From Mytilisepta virgata (taxonomy: Eukaryota > Mollusca > Bivalvia > Mytilida > Mytilidae), in assembly GCA_028015205.1 (NCBI GenBank), contig CM051513.1, positions 42,784,841 to 42,848,840 on the forward strand: a DNA stretch of 64,000 nucleotides, given 5' to 3'. Below are positions 21,579-29,556 of the stretch, piece after piece; within the stretch, counting starts at the first letter, position 1, and the number at the start of each line of letters is the position of its first letter. The translations under genes were made by a program, and so were the position numbers. The notes below the pieces were generated by a model. That model saw only the letters and a program-made list of their open reading frames with translations, had not been told where the DNA came from and did not search any database.

Positions 21579-22574
21579 AATAACATCTACACGATTGACC
21601 CATGAGCCACCGCCTTCTTGAACCGACCTATATAAATGGTACTATTGTTGTACATTTTTGTAACAGATCAAGTTCAAGGGCTTGGCGTGACCAGCCGATT
21701 GATCAGGACCGGGCCCATCCGACCGCCCGTTTCAGATAAAGTAAGGGCCAAAGTGGCGTGTTTCAGCCACCAGGATCCCGTCCTCTATCCTTACGGGTAT
21801 CCACACACGGCAAACATGTGGCCTCATTGAGCCGAGGAAGCCTTGCCCCATCAGCCACCGCCTTCTCCCCGTTTCCGTCAGTGGTTAATCTCCAAGACCA
21901 AGGAACCCAAACATCAACCTATGTGATGCATGCACTCCTCCCATCCAATCCCACTGCATCTAGGTGTCATTGAGGGCTCCTTAGGATCTTTTCAAATAAC
22001 CACGAGAAAACAGCAGAGGGCAAGTCATGACCAGTTTTGGCTGGACCGGGGTCATCCAGCCATTCCTGGAACTGGGTATAGAAAATAAGGTCAAAATATT
22101 TAGTAGCAAGAATTAAGGGAGTTATCCAAAGCCGAAATATTATAATTTAGACGTAATACCAACAAAAAATATAACAAAACAAAGATAAAGAATAAAATGC
22201 CGAACTTAAACAATAAATAATTTTGAGCCTGTTGAGGTTTGTGACCCATAAGCCAGCAACAATCCCGCCAATCAGCAATTTTAAAGTTAGATGAATCAAT
22301 TTGAGTTAAAAAAAATACATATATTGTGTTACATAAGGGATTGATGTGACCAGCCGATTGACCGAATCGGGTCCATCCGGCCTCCCGTCTAGGTAAAGAT
22401 TGTGCCCCAGATGGTGATCGGAACCGTTTTTCCGGCCATCCAGGAACACTCCCTATTACCGACACGGGTTTGCAACACACGGCAAACATGTCGCCTCTTT
22501 AGGGGCCTCTTACGCCAAGCCGAGGAGCTGTGGGCCTATTCTATTGTGTCCCCGGGACCCACACGGGGGGGGGG
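21579..22574 (-). promoter_or_regulatory. LINE B 5' leader with two related modules
   Basis: Module II (about 21680-21850) and module I (about 22340-22570) share the order GACCAGCCGATTGA, CCCATCCG or TCCATCCGG, GGTATCCACACAC or GGTTTGCAACACAC, GGCAAACATGTGGCCTC or GTCGCCTC, and a final CCGAGGA. The leader therefore contains an ancient partial tandem duplication, as in monomer-type LINE promoters. The intact Polinton target site (CCAGTT) is at 22031-22036. Confidence 0.55.
22337..22489 (-). other. Conserved short upstream frame in the LINE leader (ORF0 candidate)
   Basis: An ATG at 22489 (sense strand, about 85 bases into the element) opens about 50 codons starting MFAVC and containing KPVSVIGSV, ARG-rich KRFRSPS and WTRFGQSAGH. 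The same frame is kept in LINE A (35318) and LINE C (46475), with a few substitutions. It could be an upstream ORF with a regulatory role, or simply conserved RNA sequence. Only three copies are available to judge. Confidence 0.3.
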
Positions 22575-22586
22575 GGGACCACATGT

Positions 22587-22854
22587 AAATCCAGACTGTA
22601 TCAAATTACACCCTTATCAACAAATGTACCAAATCAACCATAGTTTATGCGATTTTATCAAACAGATCGAGATACCAGATACCTATAATGTTACATTATG
22701 TCTCTATCAGGACGAAATCAACATTGACATTAGTCAATTTGTCAATGGAAAAGAAACAGTTAAGGAGATGCACATGAATATACACCAATGGAGATATATT
22801 CAGCAGATAATGCCGTATATAAATAAAACATTTGACGAAGTAAAGAACCCCTAA
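22587..22854 (+). pseudogene. Polinton membrane/PC4 gene, 3' part with PC4-like domain
   Basis: This is the continuation of the split gene. It contains a PC4 (p15 coactivator)-like domain: strands around VTLCLYQDEINIDI, then the signature ending MNIHQWRYIQQIMPYI, which matches the PC4 pattern of a Leu/Asn-x-x-x-W segment followed by an amphipathic helix. PC4 domains bind single-stranded DNA and modulate transcription. The gene ends with a stop at about 22852. In the rearranged inner copy (29113-29365, minus strand) the same gene breaks off before this domain. Confidence 0.6.
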
Positions 22855-22965
22855 ATCCTTTAAAAGAATTATAACTCTGAACTCTACGGTATCCCTTTTG
22901 AAATTAAATATAAAAGGAATGATACTCGTAAGTTTAGTTAGAACAAAATTGGGTTTTACATTAAA

Positions 22966-23184
22966 ATGGATGATATCACTCTCCAAATTTATGAACGTAT
23001 TGTTTCAACTTTATTTAATGATGGTATAATTAATCCAGGAAGATTGTTAACATTATATCTTTTCACGAGGAAACTTTGTCGTCAAAATCCAGCATATGCA
23101 CAAAGAATTTGGTTGATATATAGCCAGACTCTTCAAAAAATTGATATTCCGGAGGAGAATGGACGTTTATTCACATCAGTATAG
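22966..23184 (+). CDS. Bcl-2-like mini-protein (BH1/BH2-type motifs), Polinton accessory gene
   Basis: 72 codons. Residues about 16-33 (LFNDGIINPGRLLTLYLF) follow the BH1 pattern of Bcl-2 proteins, F-x-D-G-x-x-N-x-G-R followed by a hydrophobic helix ending in F. The usual Trp of NWGR is Pro here. The C-terminus (IDIPEENGRLF) resembles the BH2 pattern, which usually has a GGW core. No BH3/BH4 region or membrane tail is visible, so at 72 aa it is far shorter than the family norm of 150-200. Bcl-2 homologues have been reported in adintovirus-type elements, where they would block host apoptosis. The match is my own motif reading and needs a structural check. It lies between two PC4-domain genes on the same strand. 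Confidence 0.45.
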   Translation: MDDITLQIYERIVSTLFNDGIINPGRLLTLYLFTRKLCRQNPAYAQRIWLIYSQTLQKIDIPEENGRLFTSV

Positions 23185-23334
23185 AAAAAGGGAGACCTTC
23201 TCAATCGTTTTTTTATAACATTTTGTGATTTAATACTTGGTATCTATACGCGATATTATTACCGTCATACACTATCAACCAACCGTAACACTTGTCGAGT
23301 ATAAATTAAACTTTAACAACGTCAACCTGTATAA

Positions 23335-24141
23335 ATGGGTTTCGACAGAGAAGTAACACATTTTAACTGTGGTTGTTACTTTGAATACTATTCACACGAT
23401 TTCTTCAATTATCAAAAGGATCATAGATTTTTTAACGTCTGTGGTAGACATCCTAATCAAAGAGCAGCAATGGAAAATCAAAAGTCGCCACAGGTATTAG
23501 GAACCGAGCAAAACCCACCCTTTGAGAAGTCTGAAGACATAATTACATCTTACGATGGAAGATGTTTCATTAATCTACTTGGCGATTTATATGTCGTCGC
23601 CAAAGAATATGATAAAAAAATGATAATACACATTAGACACTTTGACGAAGCAGGGCAGAAAAAAATTCCTACCAAAAAAGGGGTAACATTGAATCTATCT
23701 AGATGGTTACTATTGGAGAAAAAAAAGGATGACATAAACAGCCTGTTTATGAAATCCCTGTCAGGCGAAGAGATTGAAACATACCAACTTCATTTAGGAG
23801 GGGGTGTTCACGTCACAGTTGATCCGAAATTTCCTACGGTAGATATACGTCACTTTTGGAAACCATTGGATTCGGATAAAGCAGTACCAACAAGAAAAGG
23901 AGTGGCCCTTAACAGACACAAATGGAGCCGTTTGTGCGACACAATACAAGTAATGAGAGAGTTTGTACCTGAACTGAATACAACAGCTGTTTGTTACGAT
24001 TCACATCCCAACGATCTTGAAGCATTGTCCTGTAAAGAATGTTACCCTTTCGAAAAAGAAGAAGAATGGAAAGAACTTTTACCAAGTCTACAAGAAGACG
24101 ACGCCGACCATACACAACCTTTACTAATAGAGGACAAGTGA
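23335..24141 (+). CDS. Polinton protein with two PC4-like domains (268 aa)
   Basis: Two copies of a PC4 (transcriptional coactivator p15)-like fold are visible: residues about 78-138 (IIHIRHFDEAG, then IPTKKGVTLNLSRW) and about 150-212 (VDIRHFWKPL, then VPTRKGVALNRHKW). The IRxF...P(T)(K/R)KGVxLN...W pattern is the hallmark of the PC4 single-stranded-DNA-binding core. The N-terminus has a Cys/His cluster (HFNCGCYF, VCGRHP) and the C-terminus another (CYDSHP, CKECYPF), possibly zinc-binding. The gene is intact from ATG to TGA. It may act in replication or late transcription of the element. It is followed by the integrase on the same strand. Confidence 0.7.
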   Translation: MGFDREVTHFNCGCYFEYYSHDFFNYQKDHRFFNVCGRHPNQRAAMENQKSPQVLGTEQNPPFEKSEDIITSYDGRCFINLLGDLYVVAKEYDKKMIIHIRHFDEAGQKKIPTKKGVTLNLSRWLLLEKKKDDINSLFMKSLSGEEIETYQLHLGGGVHVTVDPKFPTVDIRHFWKPLDSDKAVPTRKGVALNRHKWSRLCDTIQVMREFVPELNTTAVCYDSHPNDLEALSCKECYPFEKEEEWKELLPSLQEDDADHTQPLLIEDK

Positions 24142-24373
24142 TAATAATACAGGACATTGTCATGTATATAACTTAAAATTGTTATCATTAGTTAGTCAAT
24201 AAAATGATGTTTTCTATTTTTGTGTTGTTGTTTTTCTTATAATAGAGTAAAAAACAAAATAAATAAAAGCTCGTGAAAAACCAACAGTTACTCATTTGAA
24301 CATCCATTACCCCAACCGATACCATAAAAAAACTTTGTGTGAAAAAAATCCTCAGTCAAAATAAAACACTGAG

Positions 24374-25543
24374 ATGACGTATCAGGAGAAACGTAAATAT
24401 GTTCTTAAAACATGGACCGACCCTGCACATCCTGCAGCCTTTGCAGGGCCTGAAAAATTATATACTGTTATACGTAAAGAGGGAAAATACAACATTGGTT
24501 TAGGGACAATTAAGAAAATTCTATCTAATAAAGAGTCTTACACTGTGCAGAAACCAGTGCGACGAGTTTTTGCAAGAAACAGAGTTATTGTCAGTGGTCT
24601 CGATGATCAATGGGACGTGGATTTAGCCTCCATGGAAAACGTAGCTCAATATAACGACAACGTTAAATTTTTACTGATAGTCATAGATATTTTTTCAAGA
24701 TTTTTAATGGTAAAACCTTTAAAAAATAAAAAAAGTTCCTCAGTAGCTGATGCCATTAAAAACATTCTAAACGATCACAAAAACAGGAGACCCCTTGTTA
24801 TACGTACAGACCAGGGTGCTGAATTCAAATCAGAAGTAAAAAAATTCTTAACAAAACAGCATATTCACATTTTCTACACACATAACTCTACTATAAAGAG
24901 TTCGTACGCTGAACGAGTTATACGTACACTCAAAGGGAAAATTTATTCTTTTTTCATGGAAAAACAAACGTATAGATATATAGACGTATTGCAACAGATC
25001 GTTAGTAGCTATAACCACACCCCTCATGAATCTTTAGGGGGATATACACCATCATCTGTTAACAAAACTAATGAAGACGAAATGAGGTACGTGCAATATC
25101 TTATGCGAATCAAAAAACTGAAACGAAGAAAACCACCTAACACACCCATAAAACTAATAAAAGGTACCCAAAAGAAAAAGAAGAAGAAACAATTTTACAA
25201 ATTTAAGCTGGGCGATTTTGTCAGAGTATCACATTTAAAAAGAACATTCGAAAAAGGTTATCAAGAAAAATGGACTATGGAATATTTCAAAATCGTGAAG
25301 AGATTCAAAAGGGGAAACCAAGATATTTACAAGATTGCAGACATAGACGGTGACGAAATCAAGGGTACATTCTACAGATACGAATTACAGAAAATAGATA
25401 AAACCGAAACCGATACCTACAAGATCGAAAAAATAATCAGACGGAAGAAAATAGATGGTACAAAACATGTTTTGGTAAAATGGTTGGGTTGGCCAGCTAA
25501 ATTCAACTCGTGGGTTCCAGAGACAAATGTTAAGGATATATAA
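24374..25543 (+). CDS. Polinton integrase with C-terminal chromodomain (389 aa)
   Basis: Retroviral-type DDE integrase. The likely catalytic residues are D83 (QWDVDLASM), D146 (RTDQGAEF) and E180 (SSYAERVIRT), with the third preceded by the usual Ser/Asn-rich loop. A helical N-terminal part precedes the core. A basic linker (about 255-275) and an SH3-like region (FKLGDFVRVSH) follow. A chromodomain ends the protein (about 340-389, YKIEKIIRRK, HVLVKWLGWP, NSWVPETN). Integrases of this layout insert Polintons with 6-bp duplications, in agreement with CCAGTT at the ends here. The frame is intact. Inverted fragments of the same gene occur at 28.08-28.22 kb. Confidence 0.92.
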   Translation: MTYQEKRKYVLKTWTDPAHPAAFAGPEKLYTVIRKEGKYNIGLGTIKKILSNKESYTVQKPVRRVFARNRVIVSGLDDQWDVDLASMENVAQYNDNVKFLLIVIDIFSRFLMVKPLKNKKSSSVADAIKNILNDHKNRRPLVIRTDQGAEFKSEVKKFLTKQHIHIFYTHNSTIKSSYAERVIRTLKGKIYSFFMEKQTYRYIDVLQQIVSSYNHTPHESLGGYTPSSVNKTNEDEMRYVQYLMRIKKLKRRKPPNTPIKLIKGTQKKKKKKQFYKFKLGDFVRVSHLKRTFEKGYQEKWTMEYFKIVKRFKRGNQDIYKIADIDGDEIKGTFYRYELQKIDKTETDTYKIEKIIRRKKIDGTKHVLVKWLGWPAKFNSWVPETNVKDI

Positions 25544-25582
25544 CATTAATCGACTACTATAATCCATACATTTAATGCCGAG

Positions 25583-26008
25583 ATGAGCTTGAGAATGGTA
25601 CTCTCTTCCGAGGACGGAAAGAGTTTTAACCCAAACAATACCCCGCATGACTTTAGAATTAAATTGAACAGGGCATTACAGTTTGATGGTTATTGGGAAG
25701 TGGCTTTGACAGAAATTAGAATTTCCCAGGAAGATCAGAAAGAAGACACCGCATTGTTTGTGTGTTCGGATATTTGTCAAGACAGTTTTGTCGGCACGTC
25801 AGAACAGTCTTTATTAAGAAGAATCTTTTTGGATGACGTAAATGGAAAAAATGTAGTATATGCGCATCCATATTACGTTCCGCTAAAATTGAGAGATGTT
25901 CAACAAATCCGTATCTATATTACAGACGAAAACGGTGCTGATGCATCATTTTTGAAAAAGAAAGTGACGGTTACACTTCACTTTAAGAAATTTCCGTTTC
26001 TATCGTAA
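25583..26008 (+). CDS. Penton-like minor capsid protein (141 aa)
   Basis: The start (FNPNNTPHDFRIKLNRALQF then DGYWEVALTEI) matches the conserved opening of Polinton/adintovirus penton-like minor capsid proteins, in which a short strand FxVxLxxxLxLxGxWEVxLxEI begins a jelly roll. The C-terminus (IRIYITDENG...VTVTLHFKKF) also fits that family. At 141 aa it is shorter than most family members and may be a single-jelly-roll core only. The frame is intact. Its last 65 codons are duplicated at 29933-30131. It is followed after 7 bp by the next gene. Confidence 0.65.
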   Translation: MSLRMVLSSEDGKSFNPNNTPHDFRIKLNRALQFDGYWEVALTEIRISQEDQKEDTALFVCSDICQDSFVGTSEQSLLRRIFLDDVNGKNVVYAHPYYVPLKLRDVQQIRIYITDENGADASFLKKKVTVTLHFKKFPFLS

Positions 26009-26015
26009 AACAAAA

Positions 26016-26552
26016 ATGTATGGGCAGTCCTACGTGTCCAATCCTTCTCTTTGGCAAAGTTTCTATAAGAATATGTCGGAGAATAAATTTAATGCATACA
26101 AATATAGGAAAAATACAAAAAATCAGACAGGCAGAGGCATGTACGGACGATACAGAGGGTCATACATGATTCCAGTCAATCAAAACACAACCTCGGATTC
26201 TACTCCTGTGGTTAAAACCTCCATGGTTTCACCTATTGCGGCTGCAGAGAAAAGGGCAGAATCGCAAATAAAAGAAGAAAAGAAATTACAAAAACCTCGT
26301 GTAAAATTGATAAAAAAGGATATAAAAAGAAAAAAACAAGGAAAAGAGCTCAATAAGAAAAAAGCTGGCAAGAAGAGAACATCTTCACGACCTTCAACAA
26401 AATTAAATAAAAAGAAACAGAGGAAAAAGTTCAATTCGAAAAGAAAACACAAGATATCAACCTCAAGAAAATCAAAACCTGACAATAAGAAACTACATTT
26501 TTATGATAGTGTTTGGGATCTTCCATTAATCAAGAAGAAAAAAAAGAAATAA
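26016..26552 (+). CDS. Basic virion-core-like protein (178 aa)
   Basis: The N-terminus is Tyr/Asn/Arg-rich with GRGMYGRYRG, followed by a very lysine-rich C-terminal half (runs of KKK, ending KKKKKK). Position between the penton-like and capsid genes, strong positive charge and the short Gly-Arg motif suggest a DNA-condensing core or pX/pVI-like protein of adenovirus-related elements. The assignment rests on composition and place, not on a diagnostic motif. Only 4 bp separate its stop from the capsid start, so the three genes look like one transcription unit. Confidence 0.5.
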   Translation: MYGQSYVSNPSLWQSFYKNMSENKFNAYKYRKNTKNQTGRGMYGRYRGSYMIPVNQNTTSDSTPVVKTSMVSPIAAAEKRAESQIKEEKKLQKPRVKLIKKDIKRKKQGKELNKKKAGKKRTSSRPSTKLNKKKQRKKFNSKRKHKISTSRKSKPDNKKLHFYDSVWDLPLIKKKKKK

Positions 26553-26556
26553 AATA

Positions 26557-27638
26557 ATGTCGTTTTTAAGTGATGAGAATAAGGAAGTCGGCCAACCTAT
26601 GGAACTGTCAATTTTCGCCTCTCCTCCCAACCAGGTTGCTATCGATAAAATTAACTACACCGAAGAAAGACCCATTTCTAACTTGTTGAACGACAGTACA
26701 CCCGTTGAAATCGTAGTTTCTGGTGCTGGTAGTGATTATATAGATTTAAGAAAGAGTCGATTATATGTCAAACTTCAAATTCTAAAAGAAGATGGTTCCC
26801 AACTTGTTGCAAAAGAAAAAACAGGTATCATCAATTTACCTTTGCAAAGTATGTTCTCACATATCGATATATACATGAACAACAAACTGGTTTCAGTAAA
26901 CTCAAACAATTATCCTTGGAAAGCATATTTGAAGGTGGTGCTATCATCGGGTAAAGATGAACAGGAATCGCAACTTCAAAGCCAATTGTTTATGAAAGAC
27001 GAAGATCCAATGGACTCCGTCGCACGAAATGTAGGGTTTGTTAACAGATATGAATTTACCAAAGAGTCCAGAACTTTTGAATTGGAAGGAAATTTGTTAG
27101 AAGACGCCCTGAATTTGGAAGGAAAGTTGTTGATTAACGGTGTGGACATATACATGAAATTATTCAGGTCGAGCAGTCCGTTCTTATTGATGTCAGCGGA
27201 GACAACGCCTAAATACAAAGTTAAAATCCTAGACGTGTATTTCAAAACAGCCAGAGTAAAATTAGACCAAGGTGTCATCTTGAATCACAGAAATCAAATA
27301 CGTGAAACTCCAGCAAAGTATGTCATTAACAGAAGCAATGTCATTCAAAACGTCATACCAAAAGGCTCTACCGAATTTTACTGGGACGGAATGTTTCCAA
27401 AGGCCATACCATCCAAGTTAGTGATTGGTCTTCTATCTCAGACAGGTGTTAACGGAGATTACACTAAAAATCCATTTAATTTTCAACATTTCGACATGAA
27501 GGACGTGTCTTTAAAAGTTAACGGAGTAGAAATATACGGAACACCTCTGAAGCTAGATTTTGGAGTCAACAGAAATTACAGTACACCGTATGTCAGACTT
27601 TTCGAAATAAGTGAAAAATGGAATAAAGATACAGGGCT
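26557..27638 (+). pseudogene. Polinton major capsid protein, 3'-truncated
   Basis: The frame opens with ATG at 26557. Features of Polinton double-jelly-roll capsid proteins are seen: an N-terminal strand pair followed by DYIDLRKSRLYVKLQI, LPLQSMFSHIDIYMNN, LEGKLLINGVDIYMKLFRS and YVINRSNVIQNVIPKGSTEF. The second jelly roll follows with IPSKLVIGLLSQTGVNG and NPFNFQHFDMKDVSLKVNG. The homologous coding ends at 27638. The next codons belong to an internal copy of the terminal repeat, which adds a short foreign tail to a stop at 27675. The C-terminal part of the protein is therefore missing, and the gene is probably inactive. Confidence 0.8.
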
Positions 27639-27996
27639 ACTACAAAAGGGGTTGTTCGAGGACCCCCTATCATAGATTAGGGTACCCCCATTTTATTCTA
27701 TAAAATACGGTATCCCTATTTTAATCTATTTATAAATCAGAACCCCTCATTTATAGGGTATCCCCATTTTATTCTATAAAATACGGTATCCCTATTTTAA
27801 TCTATTTATAAATTAGAATCCCATTTCTATTTATAGAACAGAATAGGGTATCCATATAGGATCTTATCGGTACCCACAACAGATATTGTTAATAGAATAG
27901 GACTCAATCGGTACCTCCATTTGTTTCTATTGAACAAGACTACCACCATTAGGTATACCATTGATGTTACAATATCTCACTTTAAATCTTATAAAC
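27639..27996 (+). repeat. Internal copy of the Polinton left terminal repeat
   Basis: This 358-bp copy starts ACTACAAAAGGGG and is a near-perfect inverted match of 34499-34856. It interrupts the capsid gene. The bases before it (AGGGCT) are not repeated after the right end at 34856, so it has no matching target-site duplication. Confidence 0.9.
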
Positions 27997-28008
27997 ATTG
28001 TATATATA

Positions 28009-28218
28009 TACATGACAATGTCCTGTATTATTATCACTTGTCCTCTATTAGTAAAGGTTGTGTATGATCGGCGTCGTCTTCTGAGGAACTTTTTTTTATT
28101 TTTTAAAGGTTTTACCATTAAATATCTTGAAAAAATATCAATAACTATCAGTAAAAATTTAACGTCGTTATATTGAGCTACGTTTTCCATGGAGGCTAAA
28201 TCTATGTCCCATTGAGTT
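28009..28218 (-). pseudogene. Inverted fragments of the PC4 and integrase genes
   Basis: 28009-28080 is the reverse complement of the end of the double-PC4 gene and its trailer (about 24100-24170). 28081-28218 is the reverse complement of part of the integrase gene (around residues 77-118, with small deletions). The two pieces are joined directly, so intervening sequence was lost. Confidence 0.8.
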
Positions 28219-28220
28219 AA

Positions 28221-28359
28221 GATTGGTTTGAATGATAGGTACTTTGTAGTTTATAAGATTTAAAGTGAGATATTGTAACATCAATGGTATACCTAATGGT
28301 GGTAGTCTTGTTCAATAGAAAAAAATGGAGGTACTGATTGAGTCCTATTCTATTAAAAA
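28221..28359 (-). repeat. Extra fragment of the Polinton right terminal region
   Basis: Nearly identical to 34471-34606 in the same orientation (GATTGGTTTGAATGATAGGT at its start). Together with 27639-27996 it brackets the inverted gene fragments in a small foldback. Confidence 0.85.
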
Positions 28360-28374
28360 GTTGGAATCTCCAAC

Positions 28375-28449
28375 AGGGAATTAAAAAAGACTAAGAAATC
28401 GTCCAAGAGGAAGAACAAAAAGACAAATATACAATGGTTGAAATTTTAA
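28375..28449 (+). pseudogene. Lysine-rich C-terminal coding remnant
   Basis: A short frame ending in a stop at about 28449 encodes a tail rich in Lys, Ser and Arg (KKTKKSSKRKNKK). It converges on the polymerase fragment at 28513 and may be the end of another basic virion protein gene. The assignment is weak. Confidence 0.2.
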
Positions 28450-28512
28450 TAATCAATTATGTTTATTTTTGTGCAAATAAAACAAAAGTTTTAAAATTAT
28501 TACAGTTTAGTC

Positions 28513-29112
28513 TTATTTTACGCAATACCCAAACGGTAAAGTTGTGAGATCGCTTAATAAACGTCTCTTAGTGTATACCATTCTGAATTCCTTTTCCTCG
28601 ATTCTGTTGTATGGTGTTCTTTTTAACGCTAAGCGAGATATTTTGCGAGGATTTGTTATGGTAATACAATGTTTAGTCTTTGCTACGACAATTTCTTTCA
28701 TGGCTGAAAAGTTTATCAGGTCTGAATTCGTCTTACTTTCCAAAGAAAAACCTCTGACTTTGCAAACTTGCCGCTGTGATTTAGTTAAATATGCATACGA
28801 TTTTGGACCACTGGAAACAAATTTCGTGATGTACCCATCCTCTGGGCTTATTTCGTTTGTCAATTCGCCCAAATAATTACCGATAGGCAATGCATTTGTT
28901 ATTGTTCGATCATTATCCACAAAAATGATAGAGTCCGTATCTACGTACAGTGCTCTGTCTTGAGTTACTTCTAACAATTCGTAGAGGCGTAACCTAGCCA
29001 TACAGGTTGTGAAACTGGCCAAGAACACATTAGTTGTTTTAAAATCTACTGGCAAGAAAGACGGATCGTTGGCATATTCCAGCTGAATCATGTCATCACT
29101 GATGATGATAGG
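28513..29112 (-). pseudogene. Polinton DNA polymerase B, C-terminal fragment
   Basis: About 195 codons on the minus strand, ending in a stop at 28513. They carry the family-B polymerase motif C (YVDTDSIIF), and further on the KSYAY stretch that matches the thumb-side motif of protein-primed PolB. It begins abruptly at about 29112, where the sequence switches to an inverted copy of the membrane/PC4 gene, so palm motifs A and B and everything upstream are missing. The full-length enzyme is usually about 1000 residues or more. This fragment cannot function. Confidence 0.85.
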
Positions 29113-29365
29113 TATCTGGTATCTCGATCTGTTTGATAAAATCGCATAAACTATGGTTGATTTGGTACATTTGTTGATAAGGGTGTAATTTGATAGTCTG
29201 GATTTACATGTGGTCCCTTCTTAATTTCTGTAATAGCTAAGGTAACTGCAATCATAACAAGCATAGTGAGCGTTCCTGTCCATTTTAGAATTCTTCGCTG
29301 CGTAGTAAAACGTTCATATAATGAATTTGTGTTTAAAGAAGGTAAGGATCCCTCAAATTCTATAT
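29113..29365 (-). pseudogene. Inverted copy of the Polinton membrane/PC4 gene (LINE-free)
   Basis: Reverse complement of 22619-22686 joined without interruption to 22575 and 15850 sequence, and on to about 15690. It thus holds the uninterrupted site of the LINE B insertion (CCACATGTAAATCC). A frame difference after the hydrophobic segment (reading YQITPL) shows it is also decayed. It joins polymerase sequence at both ends. Confidence 0.85.
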
Positions 29366-29367
29366 TT

Positions 29368-29538
29368 ACAGACGTCTGGAAAGGTAAAAAAATACGCGAC
29401 CTCTTGAAAGACATACAACAAATGTTTGACAACGTATTAACTAAAGCCAAGGGGAAAGAGCAAGACCTCGGCCGTGTCATTATTCGTCATCCGGAATTGA
29501 ATCATCCCATAGTCGTACCACTTGACAAATGTTATTGA
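29368..29538 (+). pseudogene. Polinton DNA polymerase B, N-terminal-like fragment
   Basis: Plus-strand codons from about 29368 encode a stretch with IRDLLKDIQQMFDNVL, RVIIRHPELNHPI and VVPLDKC, which matches the conserved start of Polinton/adintovirus PolB (helix, then VxIxHPxLxxPIxxP). It is open to a stop at 29536-29538. It lies on the opposite strand from the C-terminal fragment. The upstream part of this open frame is the antisense of the membrane gene and is not part of the protein. Confidence 0.6.
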
Positions 29539-29556
29539 TGTCAGCGGAGACAACGC

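Larger units (their letters stand above)
15852..22574 (-). mobile_element. LINE B, full-length I-group retrotransposon
   Basis: About 6.72 kb on the minus strand, inserted in the Polinton. The flanking duplication GGGACCACATGT(A) is at 15839-15851 and 22575-22587. The empty site is preserved in inverted orientation at about 29195-29220. The 3' end is an ATTG-repeat tail at 15852. The 5' end is a C-rich start (13 G on the plus strand at 22565-22577, of which part belongs to the duplication). ORF2 is unbroken and ORF1 has one frameshift. Of the copies here it is the least damaged. Confidence 0.92.
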
